DNA of 64,000 nt from Alphaproteobacteria bacterium (GTDB lineage Bacteria > Pseudomonadota > Alphaproteobacteria > Micavibrionales > Micavibrionaceae), in contig JAJFGQ010000084.1 of the NCBI GenBank assembly GCA_021776075.1, positions 1 to 64,000 on the forward strand, read 5' to 3'. The notes beneath the pieces were generated by a model that saw nothing but the letters and a program-made list of their open reading frames with translations, had not been told where the DNA came from and made no database searches. The translations under genes and the position numbers were made by a program. This document shows, in pieces, positions 59,025-64,000 of the stretch; position 1 is the first letter of the stretch, and every line of letters starts with the position of its first letter.

Positions 59025-60272
59025 ATGGCTTTAGACTTCATATCATTGATTTTGGGTTTGGCGGGCGGCTTTGTTTTGGCCGCCGGTTTTCTTGGTTTTT
59101 TTATTCTCCGGCTGGAGCGGGAAAAGACCGTTCTTAAAACAAAATTGGAGCATGAGCAGACGGGCCGGGAGGAAATGGGCGGTTTATTTGCTTTGACGGC
59201 GCAGGAGGCTCTGAAAAAAAGCAATGAGCAGTTTCTACAATTAGCGCAGGAAAAAATGAAACAGGCGCAGGCCGACGGAGACCATGATCTTGAAAAGCGG
59301 CAAAAAGCTATCCATGAACTTATTAAACCGGTTCAAAAACAGCTTGATGCGCTGGGCGGTGCGGTGGAGCAAATCAAGGGTACGGATAAGGCTCTGCGGG
59401 ATGATTTAAAAAACCTGAGCCGGGAAACGGCACGGCTTGTCGGTACGTTGCGTGATCCGGCGGCACAGGGCAAATGGGGTGAGTTCATACTGGAAGGTTT
59501 GCTGGATAAATCGGGTCTGATTAAAGGCGTCCACTATGAAACACAGGTCAGTATTGAAAGTGAAGGCGGCAGGCAGCGGCCCGATGCCGTGATTCATATG
59601 CAGGATGGTTTGAATGTGATCATAGACGCCAAGGCACCGCTCAATGAATTTGCGGACAAGCTGGGCGAAAATATGAGCACAGAAGAGATGCAGCGACTAA
59701 TGAAAAATCTGGCAAAGCAGGTGCGTGAACACGTTAAAATTCTGGGCCGGAAGAATTACTGGGAAAAAATGGAAAGTCCTGATTTTGTAATTCTGTTTCT
59801 GCCGTCTGAACATATGTTCAGTATAGCGTTGCGGACTGATCCCGATCTGGTGGATTATGCGGCGGAAAACGATATCGTGATTGCCTCGCCGACTTTGTTG
59901 ATGTCCTTGTTGCGTGTTGTGGCCTTAAGCTGGCGGCAGGTCGAACTGGCAAAGAATGCCGAGGAAATCTCCAGTCGGGGCGCGGAACTCTATAAACGTC
60001 TTCAGGCTTTTTACGGCCATATGGACCGGGTTGGTAAAGGTATAGGTACAGCCATGAAGGGCTATAATGATGCGGTCGGCTCACTGGAACGCTCCGTAAC
60101 GCCCGCGGCTCGGAAATTCAAGGATTTGCAGTTGCAGGGGGGGAATAAAGATCTTCCTGCGCTGAATATGCTGGAAGATACGCCGCGCGCCCTGTCTGCG
60201 CCGGAGGCTTTGACAGGGCCGGGAGAAGAACCCGATGATGTTTCGGACGAACAACCGAAGAAACGAGCTTGA
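59025..60272 (+). CDS. rmuC: RmuC-family DNA recombination-limiting protein
   Basis: 415 residues. An N-terminal membrane helix (about 5-25), a coiled-coil region (about 30-125) and the RmuC nuclease-like domain (about 140-330), with GKWGEFILEGLLDKSGL, RPDAVIHMQDGLNVIIDAKAPL holding the PD-(D/E)xK-type Asp and Lys, and FVILFLPSEHMFS. RmuC limits recombination at inverted repeats in E. coli. The C-terminal tail is acidic and disordered. It starts 20 bases from the divergent pilin-like gene and precedes def-fmt. Confidence 0.93.
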   Translation: MALDFISLILGLAGGFVLAAGFLGFFILRLEREKTVLKTKLEHEQTGREEMGGLFALTAQEALKKSNEQFLQLAQEKMKQAQADGDHDLEKRQKAIHELIKPVQKQLDALGGAVEQIKGTDKALRDDLKNLSRETARLVGTLRDPAAQGKWGEFILEGLLDKSGLIKGVHYETQVSIESEGGRQRPDAVIHMQDGLNVIIDAKAPLNEFADKLGENMSTEEMQRLMKNLAKQVREHVKILGRKNYWEKMESPDFVILFLPSEHMFSIALRTDPDLVDYAAENDIVIASPTLLMSLLRVVALSWRQVELAKNAEEISSRGAELYKRLQAFYGHMDRVGKGIGTAMKGYNDAVGSLERSVTPAARKFKDLQLQGGNKDLPALNMLEDTPRALSAPEALTGPGEEPDDVSDEQPKKRA

Positions 60273-60311
60273 GCTTGATTTTTAAGCCATCTGTCTCTAA
60301 ATAGAAGCGTT

Positions 60312-60848
60312 ATGAGTATATTAAAAATTGTAACTGTTCCTGATCCTGTTTTGAAATCTGTCGCGTATGAAGTCGCGCAGGTTGACGAGGCAATCCGCAA
60401 ACAGATTGATGACATGCTTGAAACCATGTATGACGCGCCCGGTATCGGTCTGGCGGCGAATCAGGTCGGTATCCTGAACCGGGTTCTGGTCATGGATCTT
60501 GAGAGCCGGGATCTTGAAAGCCGGAATGTTGATAATCGCCGGCCTATCCATATGGTCAATCCGGAAATTATCTGGTCCTCTGAAGAATGGAGCGTCATGG
60601 AAGAGGGTTGTTTGTCTATTCCGGAGCAATTCGCGGAAGTGGAGCGCCCGGCTTTGGTTCGTGTAAAATATTGGGATTATAACGGTCAGGAACAGGAATT
60701 AGAGGCCGCAGATCTTTTGTCCCATTGTGTTCAGCATGAAATTGACCATTTGAACGGTTTGCGGTTTGTTGATCACTTATCCAGCCTGAAGCGCAATATG
60801 ATGATCCGCAAGGTTGAGAAACTGACAAAGCAGCAGGAAGTTCTGTGA
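60312..60848 (+). CDS. def: Peptide deformylase
   Basis: 178 residues. The three metal-enzyme motifs are present: GIGLAANQVG (about residue 45), EEGCLSIP (about 97) and QHEIDHLNG (about 138), with Cys and two His as iron/zinc ligands and the catalytic Glu. It removes the formyl group from nascent proteins. Overlaps fmt by four bases, so formylation and deformylation enzymes are co-expressed, the usual arrangement. Confidence 0.97.
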   Translation: MSILKIVTVPDPVLKSVAYEVAQVDEAIRKQIDDMLETMYDAPGIGLAANQVGILNRVLVMDLESRDLESRNVDNRRPIHMVNPEIIWSSEEWSVMEEGCLSIPEQFAEVERPALVRVKYWDYNGQEQELEAADLLSHCVQHEIDHLNGLRFVDHLSSLKRNMMIRKVEKLTKQQEVL

Positions 60849-61789
60849 GCGCCGGTTTGCGCATTGCATTTATGGGAACACCGGATTTTGCCGTGCCGGC
60901 GCTTGAAGCCCTGATTGATAACGGTTATGAGGTTGTCTGTGTTTATACGCAACCGCCCCGGCCTAAAGGGCGCGGTCAACGCGTGCAGCCTTCACCTGTT
61001 CATCAGGTGGCAGAGGCTCATAATATTCCTGTTCATACGCCAAAATCTCTGAAAAAGGATGAAGATGCTCGTTTGGTGCTGGCGTCTTATGAGCCTGATA
61101 TTGCCGTTGTTGCGGCTTATGGTCTGATATTGCCGCAAGAGGTTCTGGACACCCCCCGTTATGGCTGTTTGAATATTCATGCCTCTCTTTTACCGCGCTG
61201 GCGTGGTGCGGCGCCGATCCAGCATGCCATTTGGGCCGGAGACGCGGAAACGGGGATTTCTATTATGCAGATGGAAAAGGGGCTGGATACGGGCCCGGTT
61301 ATCGAGGAAAAAGCCGTTACGATCAGACCGCAAACAACAGCGCAAAGCCTTCATGATGAATTGTCTGCCTTGGGAGCTGCGATGATTGCGGGTGTCATGG
61401 GCCGCCTGACAGCAGAAGGTAGATTGGAGTCTGTGCCGCAAAACGAGGATGGTGCAGCTTATGCCTCTATGCTGAAAAAGGACGATGGCCGTGTTGATTG
61501 GACGCAAACAGCCACGGAGATTGATAGACAAATCAGGGCTTTAACGCCATGGCCCGGTGTGTGGACGCTCACAGCGGATGAAAAGCGCCTGAAAATTATT
61601 GAAGCGGAAATCGTTTCGGAAGAGTATACACAGCCCCCGGGGACCATTCTGGATCATGCGGGGCATATGTCCTGCGGCGGTGATACGGCGTTGCGGCTAC
61701 TAAAGATACAGCCTGAAAATAAGAAAGCCATGGATTCTGTTTCCGCTATTAACGGCAATTATATCAAAATTGATGATGTTTTTTCCTAG
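60845..61789 (+). CDS. fmt: Methionyl-tRNA formyltransferase
   Basis: 314 residues with a GTG start inside the def stop. The N terminus RIAFMGTPDFAVPALEALID and the formyl-folate site HASLLPRWRGAAPIQHAI (about residues 110-127) are diagnostic, followed by GISIMQMEKGLDTGPV and a C-terminal tRNA-binding domain. It formylates initiator Met-tRNA using 10-formyl-tetrahydrofolate. Confidence 0.97.
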   Translation: MSAGLRIAFMGTPDFAVPALEALIDNGYEVVCVYTQPPRPKGRGQRVQPSPVHQVAEAHNIPVHTPKSLKKDEDARLVLASYEPDIAVVAAYGLILPQEVLDTPRYGCLNIHASLLPRWRGAAPIQHAIWAGDAETGISIMQMEKGLDTGPVIEEKAVTIRPQTTAQSLHDELSALGAAMIAGVMGRLTAEGRLESVPQNEDGAAYASMLKKDDGRVDWTQTATEIDRQIRALTPWPGVWTLTADEKRLKIIEAEIVSEEYTQPPGTILDHAGHMSCGGDTALRLLKIQPENKKAMDSVSAINGNYIKIDDVFS

Positions 61790-61805
61790 AGATTAAGAGG
61801 GCGTG

Positions 61806-62594
61806 ATGCGTGTTTTAACCTGGAATATTAATTCTGTACGTCTTCGTATGCCCATGTTGCGGCGGGTCATAAAAGAAGCGGATCCCGACATTATTTGTCT
61901 TCAGGAAACCAAAACCCCGGATGAGCATTTTCCTTTACAGGACGTTATTGACGAAGGTTATGCCCATACGCATATCCATGGCATGAAGTCCTATAACGGA
62001 GTTGCCATTTTATCTCGAATACCTTTTGCCGACACCAAAACCTATCATCGCGTTGGAAGGGAAGACTGCCGGCATATTGCTGTGGAGCTCGCACAATTTG
62101 AGTTGCATAACCTTTATATTCCAGCGGGCGGTGATGAGCCCGATCCTACTGTGAATGATAAATTTGCGCATAAGCTGGGTTTTGTCGATGAAATGGCAGA
62201 CAGCTTCAGAACAAATTACAAAGCAGATCATCCTATGGTGGCTGTCGGCGATTTTAATATTGCCCCCTTTGAAAATGATGTGTGGTCACATAAACAGCTT
62301 CTGAAAGTTGTTTCTCACACCCCCATAGAAGTTGAAAAATTATCTGCTATGAAAGCTTCACTGGATTGGGTGGATACGGCACGCCATTTCGTTCCAGAAG
62401 AGGAAAAATGTTATACGTGGTGGTCTTACCGTAACCGGGACTGGAAGAAGTCAAACCGGGGGCGTCGTCTTGATCATATATGGGTTACGAGGCCCCTTGA
62501 GCCCTGCCTGAAAAGCTACAATATTTTGCGTGAGGCGCGTGACTGGGTAAAGCCTTCAGATCATGTACCTGTGATGATAGATTTGGATTTATAA
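61806..62594 (+). CDS. xth: Exodeoxyribonuclease III
   Basis: 262 residues from the ATG at 61806 (a GTG just before is possible). Motifs of the ExoIII/AP endonuclease family are complete: WNINSVRLR, CLQETKTP (metal-binding Glu), VGDFNIAP, LDWVDTARHFVP, RRLDHIWVT and the terminal SDHVPVMIDL with the catalytic His. It cleaves DNA at abasic sites and degrades 3' ends in base excision repair. It follows fmt by 16 bases and may be read through from def-fmt. Confidence 0.96.
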   Translation: MRVLTWNINSVRLRMPMLRRVIKEADPDIICLQETKTPDEHFPLQDVIDEGYAHTHIHGMKSYNGVAILSRIPFADTKTYHRVGREDCRHIAVELAQFELHNLYIPAGGDEPDPTVNDKFAHKLGFVDEMADSFRTNYKADHPMVAVGDFNIAPFENDVWSHKQLLKVVSHTPIEVEKLSAMKASLDWVDTARHFVPEEEKCYTWWSYRNRDWKKSNRGRRLDHIWVTRPLEPCLKSYNILREARDWVKPSDHVPVMIDLDL

Positions 62595-62658
62595 TTGCCA
62601 TCATAATGGATTGTGTTAAAATCAGTGTTGTTGTTTATTTATCAACATATTGATTTTC

Positions 62659-63348
62659 ATGATTGATTCTCTTCTCCCTTTGTATAGTTACTGTGAATAT
62701 GACCTTGGTCCTCTTCACCAGCCTCTCAATTTTTTAAGTTGTGCCGTGTTCTGGCTGGGCGCCGCATGGCTGGCTGTCAGGGGAGGGCAGGACGAAGAAA
62801 AGCCTAATTTTAATCAGATTGCTGCCGTGCTTTTGTTTGTTTTGGGTATTTCCGGGATGGTGTGGCATACAACGCAAAATCAATGGGCGCAGGCCGTTGA
62901 TATGATTGGTATGTCATTGTTGCTGACCGTTATTGTTTCTGTGTTGTGTTCTGATATTTTTAAATGGGGAACAAAAAAAGGCCTGATCACGGTCGTTATT
63001 ATTATTTTCCTGAGTGCTTGGTTAAAAGATTCAAGCCCACTTCTTTTACAGCAACATGGCGGTATATTTTTACCGGCTTTGTTTTTTCTGGCAATGGTGG
63101 CCCTTAAAATTCAGACGGAGAACGAAGAGGTAACGGTTTACCTTCTGTCTGCGGCCTATCTTTTGTTTTTTGGGCTGGCGTTTCGAAGCGCTGACACTTA
63201 CCTTTGTGCCTATTTTCCGCAGGGGTTGCACTTTTTGTGGCATATTATGTTGGTTTTGTCGGTGGTTTATATGAGCAAAACTCTTGAAGAATTGCATAAT
63301 ATTTCCTACAGGACTTCGGAGAAAATGACAGATACGGATGAAGGTTAG
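62659..63348 (+). CDS. Ceramidase-like integral membrane hydrolase
   Basis: 229 residues from the ATG at 62659, nine bases inside a longer open frame. About seven hydrophobic helices. The N-terminal YCEYDLGPLHQPLNFLSCAVF and the internal WHTTQNQWAQAVDMIGMSLL resemble the alkaline ceramidase (CREST) family. In that family a Cys-Glu near the start of the chain, a Ser, an Asp and His residues coordinate zinc. Here Cys/Glu, Ser and the His/Asp of the central motif are visible. The final conserved His pair may be the HFLWHIML segment (about residue 195). The bacterial substrate is unknown; an amide- or lipid-hydrolysing role is inferred. Confidence 0.75.
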   Translation: MIDSLLPLYSYCEYDLGPLHQPLNFLSCAVFWLGAAWLAVRGGQDEEKPNFNQIAAVLLFVLGISGMVWHTTQNQWAQAVDMIGMSLLLTVIVSVLCSDIFKWGTKKGLITVVIIIFLSAWLKDSSPLLLQQHGGIFLPALFFLAMVALKIQTENEEVTVYLLSAAYLLFFGLAFRSADTYLCAYFPQGLHFLWHIMLVLSVVYMSKTLEELHNISYRTSEKMTDTDEG

Positions 63349-63776
63349 CAGTAGTTTTTGCGTTTTTTCCCATGATATTCGTATGCTGGATTGCGGGATA
63401 AAAGAATCTCCGAAATATCCTGACCATTTGGTAGTACGGCACTGGCTATGATGCGTCCGGCATACTTTCCGTAGTGTATATCACGTAAAAGCACATCCCC
63501 CTCTTCCAGAAGAGAATGTAAATTCTGTTTTGCTATCAAGGCCATATCTTTTTCTGAGGCGCATTTTCCCTTTAGCTCCGGTGTATCAATATTGTCCAGC
63601 CGTACCAGTGTTTCAATCTCCTGCCCCAGCCACACCTGAATACGGGCGCGGAAGGTGTCGCCGTCAATAACATCCAGTATTTCAGCATGATAAGGTCCGG
63701 GCATGACATCGTTTCCCAGTGCCGGCCAAGATAGAAGTAACGATATAGCAAAAAACATAACCTTAAGATTGCTCAT
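63345..63776 (-). CDS. Exported thermonuclease-family (SNase-like) protein
   Basis: 143 residues. A signal peptide (about 1-21, cleavage near ALGN) is followed by an SNase OB fold: AEILDVIDGDTFRARI, LVRLDNIDTPELKGKC (Arg and Asp of the site) and GKYAGRIIA with the second Arg. The family cleaves DNA and RNA with calcium. A Glu equivalent to SNase Glu43 is present in DTPELKG. Two Cys (KGKCASE and the C-terminal NYC) may form a disulfide. It overlaps the ceramidase-like gene by four bases at their 3' ends. Confidence 0.9.
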   Translation of the reverse strand: MSNLKVMFFAISLLLSWPALGNDVMPGPYHAEILDVIDGDTFRARIQVWLGQEIETLVRLDNIDTPELKGKCASEKDMALIAKQNLHSLLEEGDVLLRDIHYGKYAGRIIASAVLPNGQDISEILLSRNPAYEYHGKKRKNYC

Positions 63777-63815
63777 ATGTTTATATATACAACTTTTGGT
63801 TATATTTATAAATTT

Positions 63816-64000
63816 CTATTTGGGCAAGTTTACGCGCGCTGAAGATTTGTTGTGACGAAGAAGAATTATCATCGCCCCTGTTCCTCCAACCGTTCCCAAT
63901 ATACCGGCCTGTGCAAGTAAGGCGGTATATATTCCAGCATGATCGCTGACCCAACTCATCAACAATGAACAGGGAATAAACATCAGACTTACCATCAGGC
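63816..64000 (-). CDS. C-terminal fragment of a membrane protein, possibly an MFS transporter (5' end outside window)
   Basis: On the minus strand an open frame enters from the window end and stops at 63816-63818. The 60 visible residues contain two hydrophobic segments (LMVSLMFIPCSLLMSWV and LLAQAGILGTVGGTGAMIIL) followed by a basic tail RHNKSSARVNLPK. That is the usual look of the last two helices of a major facilitator transporter, but the family cannot be proved from this piece. The gap to the nuclease gene is 39 bases. Confidence 0.55.
   Translation of the reverse strand, partial: LMVSLMFIPCSLLMSWVSDHAGIYTALLAQAGILGTVGGTGAMIILLRHNKSSARVNLPK

Overview
The window looks like a chromosomal segment of a Gram-negative alphaproteobacterium of intermediate G+C content. 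The pointers are the block ppsR-maf-aroE-coaE-dnaQ facing secB-fxsA, with a Tim44-domain gene and mltA beyond it (7.5-15 kb), and the rpmH-rnpA-yidD-yidC-engB block (54.8-58.3 kb). Flagellar hook-junction genes, a UbiH-type hydroxylase and a large exported beta-helix protein add to a picture of a motile, host- or prey-associated bacterium. A Micavibrio-like lineage would fit, but that is a guess; nothing here fixes the genus.

Layout. (1) 1-7.4 kb: 3' part of a gene for a giant right-handed parallel beta-helix protein of at least 2466 residues, ending at a strong terminator. (2) 7.5-16.3 kb: housekeeping genes, mostly on the minus strand. (3) 16.3-18.4 kb: an exported protein with 24 Pro-Cys units, and a FIST-domain sensor. 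(4) 18.4-25.2 kb, plus strand: DsbC/G-like isomerase, unknown protein, lytic transglycosylase, DotD, DotC, DotB, IcmT and a double TcpQ-like protein. (5) 25.2-37.3 kb, minus strand: flgL, flgK and five tandem paralogues of an exported family I do not recognise. Four carry a Cys-x2-Cys-x-Cys motif after the signal peptide. The fifth carries about 30 uninterrupted 13-residue repeats instead. (6) 37.5-48.6 kb, plus strand: DotI, DotH, DotG, a DotF-like protein, a DotE protein fused to several DotP-like modules, a stand-alone DotP-like protein, DotN/IcmJ, DotO/IcmB and an unknown membrane protein. (7) 48.7-51.9 kb: thpR and four small or unknown genes, three of which are effector or accessory candidates. 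(8) 51.9-64 kb: ubiH-like, outer membrane protein, the rpmH block, pilin-like protein, rmuC, def-fmt, xth, ceramidase-like, nuclease, and the end of a membrane protein.

The main system is a chromosomal type IVB (Dot/Icm) secretion apparatus. The window encodes the outer-membrane core (DotC, DotD, DotH), the bridge (DotG, DotF), inner-membrane parts (DotI, DotE/DotP, IcmT) and two ATPase systems (DotB; DotO with DotN). The coupling-protein genes (DotL, DotM, IcmS, IcmW), DotA and DotU/IcmF are not here, so the system must be completed elsewhere or be reduced. The five-paralogue array lies between the two Dot/Icm blocks and diverges from dotI. It is the best candidate for an undescribed, lineage-specific part or substrate of the machine; its Cys-rich members may be folded by the isomerase encoded at the start of the first block.

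No rRNA, tRNA, CRISPR array, insertion sequence or integrase was seen. No gene-free stretch exceeds about 250 bases.
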